Source: Apteryx mantelli
Taxonomy: Eukaryota > Chordata > Aves > Apterygiformes > Apterygidae
Direction: 5' to 3'
Assembly (NCBI RefSeq): GCF_036417845.1
Contig: NC_089979.1
Location: 114,795,415 to 114,859,414, forward strand
Length of the DNA stretch: 64,000 nucleotides
Below are positions 28,097 to 40,400 of this stretch, one piece after another. The notes beneath the pieces are model-generated. The model did no database searches. It worked only from the letters and a program-made list of their open reading frames with translations, and was not told the DNA's origin. Both the position numbers and the translations under genes were made by a program. Numbering within the stretch: position 1 is the stretch's first letter; each line of letters opens with the position of its first letter.

Positions 28097-28102
28097 TTTA
28101 TT
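28097..28102 (-). terminator. NPSR1: Candidate NPSR1 poly(A) signal
   Basis: On the minus strand this is AATAAA, about 535 bp after the NPSR1 stop. It is the first canonical hexamer I noticed downstream of exon 9, which would make 28635 to about 28080 the 3' UTR. The hexamer is common by chance and no transcript data were available. Confidence 0.3.
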
Positions 28103-28635
28103 CCCCTCTTCTCTGAGTACAACATTGTAGGTGGTGGTGTGTGAAAACAAGACAAGATCATAGAGCGATGGTTGTGTGTGCACCGATGGGAAAAGTGCCA
28201 GTGTTTTCATTTTAAGTAGGGCTCTCCCTCTGTAATTACTTTTAAATGCTCTTTACCAGTTATATGAGCCACACGGTATAGTAGATGGCTTCAAGAGACT
28301 CCTTAAAAATAGAGAGAAGATTCTGATGAGGCTCTGTTTACATTGGTATTTGTCATATGTGCATATTACAGCTTGTTTGAAAACAGGGAGCCAAAAGGAG
28401 CCATCACAAAAGCAATGCATGCAAACCCCTGAAAAATTTGGCCCTGAAGGTGTGCAATCACCGAAGCTGCGGTACCATTCAAAATACTTATGCTGCAGAT
28501 CGAGAAGGAGGCAGCTGCTTTTTTCTGTTGGTACACATATGATGTGCACCCATGCTCACAGCGCGCCGAGCTTGGGAGGAACCGCCACTTTCCTCATCAC
28601 AGGTCCCAGCGTGACTTTGGGGGACATCGCCTGCG
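28103..28635 (-). other. NPSR1: Putative NPSR1 3' UTR
   Basis: Sequence after the NPSR1 stop, up to the first AATAAA. Open frames on both strands here are not supported by any similarity. The limits are inferred only from the stop and the candidate poly(A) hexamer. Confidence 0.3.
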
Positions 28636-28729
28636 CTAGATGTATTCTGGTTTGGATAGGACCTGCATCTCTTGCCCTGCATCACTTCTGTCTCTGAAAG
28701 TTCCCTCTAGCCTTCTTGTCCTTCTTTCC
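28636..28729 (-). CDS. NPSR1: NPSR1 exon 9, C-terminal tail and stop
   Basis: The exon follows a strong acceptor (ccttttttattttctttag|ggaaag) and is separated from exon 8 by only 128 bp. In the phase set by exon 8 it reads [20 protein letters not shown], then [11 protein letters not shown] and a TAG stop at 28636-28638. The human isoform A tail ends TFRERTERHEMQILSKPEFI, so the final eleven residues are almost the same. This independently confirms the exon 8 donor. The other two frames give no resemblance. Human isoform B has a different last exon; I did not find an equivalent. Confidence 0.93.
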
Positions 28730-31700
28730 CTAAAGAAAATAAAAAAGGCCAGAATTAAGACATGCAAAAACAGGTAATCAGTTGGTGAAGTTTAGCAACT
28801 GTATCTATGTGTCTTCCCCCCACCACCACCTTCTTAGTGATAATAAAGGAGCAATACTCAAAAGGAGGGCAGAGACGGTTGCTGAAGATGCAGTATATGA
28901 GGGGATTGATGGCGCTGTTTAAAGCCGGCAGATTCTGGATAATCACAGATGCATAGAAGCGTTCTTTGGTCTCAGGAAGTATGTTGAAGTTGTCCAGAAT
29001 ATCAAAAAGAAAGTAGGGGCTCCAACAGAGAACAAATGCTGCAACAGAGAGAAAGAGAGAGAGATGGGAAAAGCTTGATGTTAGATAGCATAGCAATTTA
29101 GGGAGGTAATCTCACAGACACACAGACACAGACACACACACACACACACACACACGGTCACAACACATACATATTTGTTCACACAAGAAATATCTCTCCC
29201 TATTCAGGGTCTTATTTAAGAGAATAGTTATTAGAATATGTTTTTTATTTGTCTTTATTTTTATTTTAATGCCCATAAAATATATTATGTGTGCTTCTTT
29301 AAGTGTTTAAAGTGCTCCCTCTAGACATATTGAGGCACTTTTGAGCACTACACAGCTCATAAAGGGTAAATAGGTAGCCAGTTAAAGCATCATCAGTTAT
29401 AGCAAAGAGCTCTTTTAATGGTCCCCTGAGTGAACACCAACCTAAATGTACACACCACCAAAATGCTGCTCTGTGACAGTGCTGCCTATCACAGCTGCCT
29501 ATTAAGAAGAGGCTCTTAAGCACCCAGGAGCAAGGAATGACACTCTTTCAAATTACCAGAATTGCAGCCGACCAACAAGCGACTTTGCATGCTGGTTGCA
29601 GGCAGTGTATAAACTGAGCATGCAGGAAGACTCTCTAGTTACTGTACTGCAGTTTGAGAAGTGAATTTGGGGAAGGGAAAAGAGGACTGCCTTGTTCATA
29701 GACCCTGCTTTTGTTTGGAGGTGGCAGATATGAAGAGGCCACAGGTTTACCTGTATTTGCAGAAATAGGGAATGAATCTGTGCCTCATGAATTTCTGTGT
29801 TGTCTCCTCTCACAAAGTCTGCTGATTCAAGATTTACATAGAAACTCTGAGATGGAGAGCTATAAGTTCATCTCATCTAACCTGTAAGTTCAGGAGTTGC
29901 AATGCACGGTTATCTGTGAAATCAAACATGCGATCTCTCTGGTATCCAAACGAGACAGCAGAGTGACCCGATGTTTTGTTTCTTGTTACATTAAACAGCA
30001 TTTCTTAGTTGGCAGTTAACTGAGTGCTCACTGAATGTGCAAGGAAGAGGTAAACTATCTTCCTGTTTTCTAGAGTACCAGACTGATTGTGTCTATGTAC
30101 ACAGACCTGTAAAATAACGATATGCAGTGTCAGTGTGAGGATCGTCATACTGACCATGCAGAATTTTAAATTTCTTTAAAGAAATCTAAGAATGTTAGGT
30201 ACCGTAATCTGTTTACACGCCAAGAGATACAGAGTGCCTAATATGCTCAAGGGTCTCTGAAGTATTTAGCATCCGGCTGAGCTTTTGACATCTGGTGGCA
30301 TGGTAATAGTAGTTGTTTCTGACATACTTTCTGTGATTGCTGCGCAGAGAAGTTCTGACACAGCAAATGTGTACTTGGTCTTTTGAGAAGCATGAACCAC
30401 ACTGGTGGCTCAATACTGCTAAACCGGGAACTAAGCACCTCTCTAGCAGCTATTATCACAAAATCAATCAATCCAAATTTTGTGCAAGATTGGAAAGAGG
30501 AATGATCACTGATCTGTTTTTTAATGGTGGGCGATGGCTGTCAGCCCTTGGGAGTAAGTTGCTTCAGTTGCCTTCCTGCCTGTCTCTGGTAGCTAATCAC
30601 GATCCCTGCATGACGCTGCCTTTATTTATTGAGACATAATGTCAACCTCCTAATTCCATCAGGATAATGTCATCTCCCTGGGAGACAGAGGACACCTGCA
30701 CTGAGTCATCTGCTGCCTCTTTGGAAAAGGAGAGCTCCTTGTTCCCACCTAGGCAAGCTGCATCAAATTCAACTGCTCTGCATCTCCCTCCGCCCCTTCC
30801 TTTCCATTTCGCTGCCCCAGCTGCTAATATGCCATATATATTCTCTAAACCTAAAAGGCAGCTCAGTTGCAAAGTCTTTTGGCAGCCTGGATTACAAGGA
30901 GACAACCCCCTCCTTTGTTCCTTTTTTTAGTGATGCCTGCTCCTTTATTTTCTTACACGCATATGACGGGCTGTGCATATGACTTCCTTTGAGGCGTATG
31001 TCAGATGCCTAAATTAGGAGCCTATCAGTCAACGGAGAGAGGGGGACAAGGTCAGAAGACAAGTCAGGGGTCTAAATAAACTGCCTTCTCCAAGTCATTC
31101 CCTGCATTTTACGCTCTCCACTGATGATGGAGGGAGCTGAGGAAGACTAGCTCCCTACCTCCAGCATCCTCCGTAGCTACCAGCTGTGGGGATTTTCACT
31201 TACCAAGAATAATTACAATGCTGTACTTGATCGCGTTCACTTTCGCCCTGGATATGAAGCCACGGTTGGTGTAGCCAGCAGAGACTTGGCCATCTGGGGA
31301 AAGAACAGTTCAGCTGGTAAAAGAGCAGGGGTGGTGCAGGCATCTGTCAGTGCATGCCGCTACAGTTAGGACAGTGGCATGTAGCTTGTCCTTCCTGGGT
31401 GTCAGTCAGGGGCTCAGCACTTTCTGAAATGCAGGTGCTTGCAAGTCTTCTCATGTTGGACGCTCACAAACCCAAGCCATCCAAAATCAGAAGTGGAAAT
31501 GGAAGCAAAACAAATCTTCCTGCGGTGTTGGGGCATTGTGATCCTCAGCACTTGAGTGCACAGTCAGCAAAAACAGTGCTTCTGTGCCCAAGTATATCAG
31601 TTAGTTAGTCCATTAAAAACCATGTGGCTATCACAGCTACCAAAATGCTACCACAGTGGTGTTATAAGAATATTTTGTGAAAGGAACTAATAACTGTAAT

Positions 31701-34374
31701 GAAGAAAACATAAGAAATAACCTGGCAAAACAGACTACCTGTTCACTTTAAATGCATTTCAATTAGAAGGATTTTAAAAGCTCCATACTCCATTCCTTTA
31801 ACCTTTTACTCTTTTCGATGCTTTAGATAATCAGTCGAGCATTTTACTCTTCATGTTGGCTCAGTAATGAAATAAGAAATGGTGTAAGACTAGCTTTTCA
31901 GAAATGAAGAGAGTATTGTATTGAGAAGAAAATGCTATTCTGTCTCACACCAAGGCTGGTCAATCTCATTTCCTTTGAAGTCATGCTAATGTCTCTGAGG
32001 ATCAAGTTCTGTATTTGAATAACAGTACTAGCATGATTGTAATAATATGCTTGATTTCATTATTAATGTCAATATTCTGTTCATGTTGCTGTGTTAGAAT
32101 AATTAAGTTCACCATAGTAAATATGCAAGCAGGTCATATTTATCAAAACATCTCTAAACTCCTGTAATCCCAATTTAGAACTGGAATTTTGATGAATATA
32201 ATCAGAAATAACCCTGTGTACGTAATTTTTTGCACCTCTTATAAAAACAGCACATTAAGGCTGTGTAATACGTGAGAAAAAAATATAAATAAAGTTAAGG
32301 TGGGCTTTTTGTCAGTGAAACACCCCATCCAGAAACTTGAAAATAGTCCATACTTCGTATTACTGGAAATTACTTGTTGGCTCACAGAGCAGAATATACC
32401 ACTTGGGTGAGAAGACTGATATTTTTTTCAAGCCTACTTGATACTGATTGTGTCATTGAGGCAGGATGGTTAGAAATTGGTCCTGCTCAGGCATTTCAAA
32501 GGAGGAGTAAATTTTTGCAAGATTATAATTGACAGAAACGTGGTTATGATGCAAGGATACCTGAGGAGGTGCAGCATCATGTCACGATGCTTCCTCTCGT
32601 AACAGGCATGATTCTACTAAAGGCAGATACCAGCCGCATAGTCACCACAGTTTGATGCGTTACCACTCGTCACTTAGGTGAAGTAACTCGTTGTGTGCAC
32701 TGTCCTCTTACAGTAAAATGCATTAGTGTAAGGAACCGTACTGTTCTTTGCAGTTTCAAATGTTTAGGAGCATGGGACAAAGTTAGTTAATATGGTTCAT
32801 CTGAGAAACTGTTATGACTCTATTTGTCTGTATTGCCAATTTGTGATTTCAGAGGACCTTTTTGTGCGAGTAAGGGTAGGAAAGAGAGTTGTCAAGTGAG
32901 GATCTTTATTTGTTAGTGGTTTGTGTTCAGATCCTTTAGCTCAGAACAGCTCAGAACAGTCCAAGCAAGTTTATGATCTTGGGATGAAAATTTTGGTTCA
33001 TTTTATGGGGTTTTTTTTTAGCATTCAGGAATTTGCTGTCTTGATCAAAATCCACAATTGCAAGGGCATGTAAAAGTACAGCAAATTATCTAAATGCTTA
33101 CTAAACATCTATGAAAAAATTTTGATTCTAGAAATGGGCAAAGGTTCTAGGCAGAGTAGGAATTTTTACCTTTTAATTCTTTTCTTGCATATATTTTTTG
33201 TCATTTTTCAAAAGGGGATTTAATGTCAAAGGAGAGAAAGTAAACACAGTAGAAAAGAACTATAAACGGTTAGAGAAAACCTGTTCCCATTGTAGTAAGA
33301 CCTGGGGCCCGATGCAACACTGTATGTTCAGCCATTCCCAGATTTGATGGGACAGTCCCGATTTGACTCGTGGCTGAAGACCACGTGTGTGCTGAGACTC
33401 ACCAGGACAGCTGGATATAATGACAGCCTGAGCTTTGCTCTTCATCCAGATCTTTTGAATCACAATTGAGTATATGACGCTACAGTAGGGAAAGAATCAT
33501 TGATATTATGAGGCACAGAAAACTCACCTAACATCCCAGACATTCATGCTCTGTGAATATACATATCTATCTGTATAGAGCTCATGGAGATGACAGGACT
33601 TCATAGTAATGATGACAACAACAATAACAAACAAAACGTGACTCCCCTGTAGTACTTTGCACAAGCAAACCTGAAGTGTTTTCACGATGGTAGTTGTTAT
33701 TGTTGCCCTGGCTTTACGGATGTCAAATCTGAGATACAGGGAAATAAAATGATTCAGCCCCAATCTCACAGGCATTGTTTGTTGGCAATTTCTAGCTAGC
33801 TGGGGCCAAATCTGTCTGATTACCGGCTCCAGCCAGGAGGCACCCGATTCCCACACAGGCCTACGTGCTTTTTGTGGGAGGTGCAAGGGGGAAAGTAGCC
33901 CTGAAATAGGGGATGCAAGTGGGGCAGCCACTGGCATTGGAAAGCCTGGTGTGGGTGGGTGCAAAGGTCTGTTCTGGGATTACTTTGTGAATTCAAGGCT
34001 AAAGAATAAATCTGTACCCTGGATGAAGGAGGTAAGGACAAGATCCATTAGAAGATGCAAGTACTGCAGTGCTCACTTTTAGGATCAAGGTCCTGGGAGT
34101 GAAACTGAGGAGCTCAGAAGTAGCAGGTGGGTGGGAAGAGTTAAATGATGCAAAACCAGATCCACCACAGTTGAAGAGAATATACATATGCTTTTAATGG
34201 GAAAGATGAAAAGTGCTCTAGTCCACAGCAACCTTGAATAGCTATGGCCTTTCCCTAGGTGATAAGAACTGTGGAATTGTATGTATTTACTACAGAATGG
34301 GTAAAACAAATTCCTTTCAGCTGAAGAACTGCTTGATCTCACATCCTGGATGAAGATGTTACCCTTTTAGCAGC

Positions 34375-34415
<41 letters not shown>

Positions 34416-37400
34416 GGCCTTGTTCTGTGTCCCTTTCCTCCTGCAAGTTTGGATAGTGTGCGGGTAAAATCACCAAGCAAAAACATACTTTGTAATAATG
34501 GTGATTTCCTTTTTAGGTAAGAAAGATAAAAATAATTTTAAAAAATTTCAGCTAATGCACTTGGGTTGCCCCATTTTCCCGGTATAAAAACCTAGTGTCA
34601 TAGCAGAAGTTGTCATGTGCAGTTTGCAGCACACCATGGTGTTTGGCTGGGCCTGGGGCAGCCTGAGCATTAATTGCTATAAGCCTTAGTGGTGAGTCTG
34701 TGAAAAGGGGCAGCTCTGGAGACTAATTCTAGGTGTTTTATAGAGACCAAGAGGTGTCGTATTATCATATGGCTTTTTTATTATCATAAGAGACATTATT
34801 CTTATGAGGGCTTTCAGACTAATATACGAGCCTTTCCTGCAGCACTCTCAGTTATTAGATACATCTGCAAGGGTAGTATTTGTGTGTGATGGGGGTTTCC
34901 TTTCTGTGGAAGTTCGAGCCATCAGCTTTCCAGGCGGGCAGGTGACAGCCAGACGTTTAATGTGACCTCCGGGCTGTGTAGTCAGGCTGTAGCGTACTTG
35001 CCCTGGGAGGATTTTGCACGCATCTGCCACGGACTCCAGCTTCCCCTTTTTAATCCCTTCAAAAGTCCAGCGTGGCTCCCAGCTGACTTAAACATTTTCC
35101 TTTTATCTTCTGGCTTTTCAAGAACCTGTTTATTTGTCAGCTGGTACACTTGAGAGTTCCTTTGTACTTTGTACTAACAATGGCTGAAAATTCATGCATC
35201 ATTTCTCCTTTGATTGTTCCAATGAATGAGAATGTATTATAATGATAATTGTTATCTCAAGAAAATGTTAAGAAAATTTCTGCCCAGCTGCTATAAATCC
35301 TGTTTGTATTTTATCACTATCCTGGTATCTCTAGCCTGATCTTTTTATTTCCAGTCAAAACAATATCCTTTCTGATCTAGATCCTGTTGGACACATCCAG
35401 AGTTGCCCAAACACCAGGATAAAGGAGCCTAACTCTGTAGTTAAGTGATGCTATGATGAGCGAGAGGAGGTCCTGGACATTCTTTATAGCTTTTTTTTTT
35501 TTTTTTTGCCCCCCTCCTTTTTTTTTAACCTAATGGCAGTTCAATGTGAAACGTATACACAGCAATGAGAAGAAGGATGAAATACTCAGACTTCCTACTT
35601 CCAGCCACATGCCCTAATGATTAAACTATGAAGTCAGGCTTCTCACCTGCTTTCCTTCTGGCCCTAGAAATCCTGCCCTCTTGGCTGCAGAGTTTGATAA
35701 GAGCAAGCCTTTCACAAAATGCAGCTATAGCAGCTTTCTTTTTAGTGCACCAGTAGAGGGGTATGACAGTGGGCCCTGGAATACACGTGCCATTTCATGT
35801 ATCAGATTACATGCTTTTTCATTGGAATCCTTAATTTTCTGAAGTCCAGGGCAAAGTTAATTCCTGGTTTAATCCAGGGACTTCAAAAGTGTTGCCAACA
35901 TAATAGATTTGTTTTGGTGTTTTTGCCTCTGTTCCTCTTTCTTTTCTCTATAGCAGCTGGGTCTACTTGGAGCTGTCCTTACTGGGAGGAGTCCAGCAGT
36001 GGTGGACACTGCTGAGGGTGGGTGTCAAGGAAAGAGGAGTCACTTGTCACTCTGGGGACACTCTCAGTGGCTGCTTTGCCAACCATAATTGTGCCTTGAT
36101 ACCTTGATCTCTCCTGGACTCCAGATCTTATCAGTGCCTAATCTTTTTTTTCTCCAGCTATTGTGGCACAGAGCTAAACAACTGGAGTTTCTAGAAATGT
36201 ATCAGTCAAAGTTTAAGATCATAGAAAGCATCTGTTTACGTATTTCAAAGCCATGACAAGAAAGTAAACATTTAGGGAGGAATTCTTGCAGATTTCTTGC
36301 AGAATGTGCTTGTAGATGCTTTTCTTCCTTTAAAAGCTGGATAGAGGGGTAAGTGGTGGTTGGTAACATCTTAAAGGGTGGGAAGAAATTCCTGCTTGAT
36401 GGAAAATGAAATGGCAGATGGACAGAGAATAGAAATGGACAGATAAGAGTTGGTATTCAGATGGACAGGAGTGTGTTTGGCAAGGGCCTACATCGTTCTG
36501 TCCCCTCATAATCTTTGGGTTTTTATTCCTTTTGACTTCAAGTTACTTAGTATTCACTGTCAAGAGGTAAAAGCACACCACAGACACATGCATGGCATGC
36601 CTATAATGGTAAAAAAACTCATTTTCCAACACATGGAACTTCAAAATATGCCTTTGTGCCACTTGCCATGCTGCTGGATGAGTTCTTGTCACCACTGGGA
36701 GATTTGATGTATAGTTCCTTAAGTCCAGATTTTACCAGGTTTCTTTGTTTCTGTATGTGTTTAGTTCACTCATCTTCAAACCCTAACTGGGAATTCTTGG
36801 GGGCTATATGAACATGAGTTGGGGTCATAAAGATTTTAATACATACTATAATGTTAAAATAATATCTGAATTGTTATGGCCCATTGTTTGCAGCTGAGGG
36901 ACAGAAAAAGGGAGGAAAGAGCTCAGATGAAGTAGTCAAATCTGGGTGGAAAAAGAATCCAAGCCTTTTTGAGAAGTAACTGCTCAGGCTGTGATGGCGA
37001 CAGGGTAGAAAGGACATGCTGTTGATCTGAAAATACAGCAATTTTTTCTGGCCCTGAGAAGATGCATATGTGTAGTGGTGGCAGAAAAATATAAGAATAT
37101 GTTTCAGATTGTGGATGTATCTCAGCAAATTAAATTCACTGCATGTCCAAAAGCAATTTAGCTTGATCCAGATTCTGAAGGACTAAGATGCTTGTTCATT
37201 GTAGCATGTTATTAGTTAATGGCATTGGTTAATTTGACTCCATCAGTAATTACAGCAGTCTTTGTCACTGTAAATAACTAACTAACTAATGTTTAGTCAT
37301 ACAAATCCCACTGTGAGTATTCCTACTCTTTTTTTAATTTTTAGATCACACTTCTTTTGAAAAATAAAATGTCTGCTGGTTAAGCTAAGTATTGTTATTA

Positions 37401-40400
37401 ACAACCATTATAAGAATTATTGATCTGCCCACTCTTTAAACACAGAAACTTTTTAAATTTTACATTAACTAATTGCATTATGATAGCATCCCATCCAGTG
37501 TCAACATTTACTAGTAAAGTGAGCCTTTACAACACCAAAAAGTACACTTAAGCTCCCTACTAATTGTGTTTATCATCCAGCATTGGCTATGCTTGCTTGT
37601 ATTCTATTTGCATAAAGCCATGCAACTGTATTATGTTTTATGGTAGCTAATTTAGAGCATCATTTATCTGAGACAAAAATCATGTGTAACTTTATCCAGA
37701 CAAATGACTGTAGGCCTGTGTAATAGATGAATGAATAGACAGGCAGATATTGGAACATATGTGCAAGACCTAGGCTTTTTTATTTTTAAGTGGAAATTGC
37801 AGGCAAAAATGTTTGCACTGGTTGAATCAAACTCAAAAAATACCTTTGTTATTGTTATTAATGTTGTTTTTATTCTTATTATTTAATTCAGACAACTGCC
37901 ATTTATTTCATCTACTCTTTATCTCATTGAAGTGACTTGTTTTGAATTCTATATCTTTTCTTTTAATTTATTATGTTTTTTCCCTTCTAGTTATTTTTCC
38001 TCTGCTCCAAAGCAAATGTTTTCTTTGGAATTTTGATTTTGAATGGTATATGGATCTTTTTTTCATGGTACTTCAAGAGATACTGCTGCAATTTTTTTAA
38101 CTTGCATCTAGAATTGTGTTAGGTAAATGTCTATGTATTGCATTTATCAGGTTAAAATACTAAAAATATATTATTGGTGAGCAACAGCTAAAAAAACCAA
38201 ACCTTTATAGACTCCAAATTTCTGGATACCCAAATGACAGAATATAATTATAGTTTGGCATAGAGCAGTGATACAGAACAGAAACCCAGTAACTGTCCTG
38301 TCACCCCATCACAGGACCTGGGAGAGCCAGGTGCAAATATTTATAGGAGAGAAGTCTGTAATCTTTATTCGACCCATATTTAACCTCTGTTCAGCAGTGC
38401 CCCAGAGGTATTTAGCTATCGCGGATATCTTTTTGAGATTTGCTTGGCATTTCTCAGTGCAGGAAAATGGCTTTGGTTATAGTTGATGACACTTGTCCAA
38501 ACATAGGAGAGAATAAACTGCTGCAGATTGCCTAATTCATTTTTCTTATCTTTTTGGTAGTTGACAATATGAACTGCAGAATAAGTGGTAGTTTAGCCTA
38601 AATAAGAGGGAAGAACAGGCCAGATTTTTAAATGCTGTAAGGAAGATGATGATGCAGGATATTTGGCCCTAACCAACACTAAGGAAGGAGGGCAGCTTTT
38701 ACATAAAAAGAACAAATACTGTCTCCTTTTCTCAGCTCTCAAAGCTAACCACACACTTGGACTAAAAATTTAATCAGAGCCTTTCATTATCTTTTCATTA
38801 TTCATGTCTTGTTCATTCTTCTTATTATAATCAGACATAACATTTGCCATAGAACCACAGACCACATAATAAATGATGGCTGAGACCCCAGTTGTGAAGA
38901 CGGGGTAGGAACAGATCTTCCTACAATACAAGTCTCTCAGGACAGGTATAGTTTTGTTTGTTGATGGCCTTTTTGTAAAAAAAAAAAAAAAAAAAAAAAA
39001 AGAGAGAGAGAGAGACAGATTGTTGTTTTCTTATGGTTCACATTTTGGTGGAATCTAGAGGGTTTGCTCACGTTACGTCTGGGGGATTATCTCATAAGTG
39101 GAAGGGCTTTTCACAATGAGCGTGAAGGTTATCAACTAAATAATTCATTTCATATGCTGGGGTGTTATGAATAACCCAAGTTCCTGTGAATTAGCTGAAT
39201 GCGGTGTCAGGAACACATGAAATCAGCTCTGCTACGAGTGAGTGGCTGGATGAGAGAAGCTTAAAAGATGATGGTACCTGGACTGTAGCAAGTGAAAACT
39301 GCTCAGCCAAAGTGGCATATTTAATATGGAGTTAAGCTCAGCACCTGAACAGTAAAATTTTCCCTCTTGTATGTGCTTTGGATGAATGGCACCAGAAAAT
39401 GTGCTGTCATCAGTAAACTACTTTGCTGTGGAGTGAACAGGCTTTCTGCAGATTCAGGCAGTAGAACTAATTTAGAATTAATTCCACCAGACGGTGTCCC
39501 AAATGGTGTCATGTACTTGCAGTGCAGTTAAGTCAGAATGCTATGGAAGAGAAAATAAAGTAGCTGTGCAAACAAAACTGAATTATTATAGAAAAGGTCT
39601 TACTCTTTCTCTGTGTGCCGCCTGCATTGTGAAGCTTTACTTCCTCAGTAAGTGCTGTACGCGTCTTGACTACTTGTTTGGTCTTATTCCCTGCTTCTTA
39701 GATACTGTTCCTTGATTTTCAGTTGCACGTTTATTGACCGTGTCTCCATTGTTATGTTATGGCATTTTTTATAGAATCTTCAGGTAAAGGCTATTAAACT
39801 CAGAAACCACAAAATACCTTCCTTAATTTACTAAATAACACATTTCCTTTTTATAGTTAACCTTTCAATAGAGTAGCACATAACTAGAACATATCTGGTA
39901 TCTCTCTCAACCTTTTGAAAGTTTCTCATTTGCAGTCAAATTTACTATGCATCTGAAAGAATTAAGCTGAACAGCACTTTTGAGGAGAAACAGAGTTCCT
40001 GCATATGTTAGCAGCCGTTCCAGACATCCTTTAGGTGCAAACTGCCTACCAGAGTATTTACATGTTGCAGCCAGATTAGGTGGATTAGTTTTAAACTCCA
40101 GTATTTTCCAACAATTTTAAAGGAATAGATGATGTGCCTTGAGGCTACACTGAAAAATGCTTGGAAATTCAGAACTTGAAGACATAGTTTAAAAAATCAC
40201 CGATTATTCCTAGACTGTATGGCATGTGTTGTTCATAATGTCTCTGCTGATTTGGTCCTGATGGTAATTCTCTTTTTAAGTGGTTTTAGTCCTCTCTATT
40301 CTGAAGAAAACAGTATCACTGACATCTAGAGACAAATGGGCACAAAAATCCTTCCACGCCCCCCACCCCTTCCCTCCTCCCAGCGCCCAGCACCACTTAG

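Noticed and set aside
28488..28697. Open frames on both strands over NPSR1 exon 9 and its 3' UTR
   Set aside because: They are in frames other than the one set by exon 8; the true frame gives the conserved LSKPEYI tail.
29840..29900. Possible CR1-like 'ttcatctcatctaacctg' stretch
   Set aside because: Only a loose match to the CR1 3'-end 'catctagtccaacc' motif and no flanking support.
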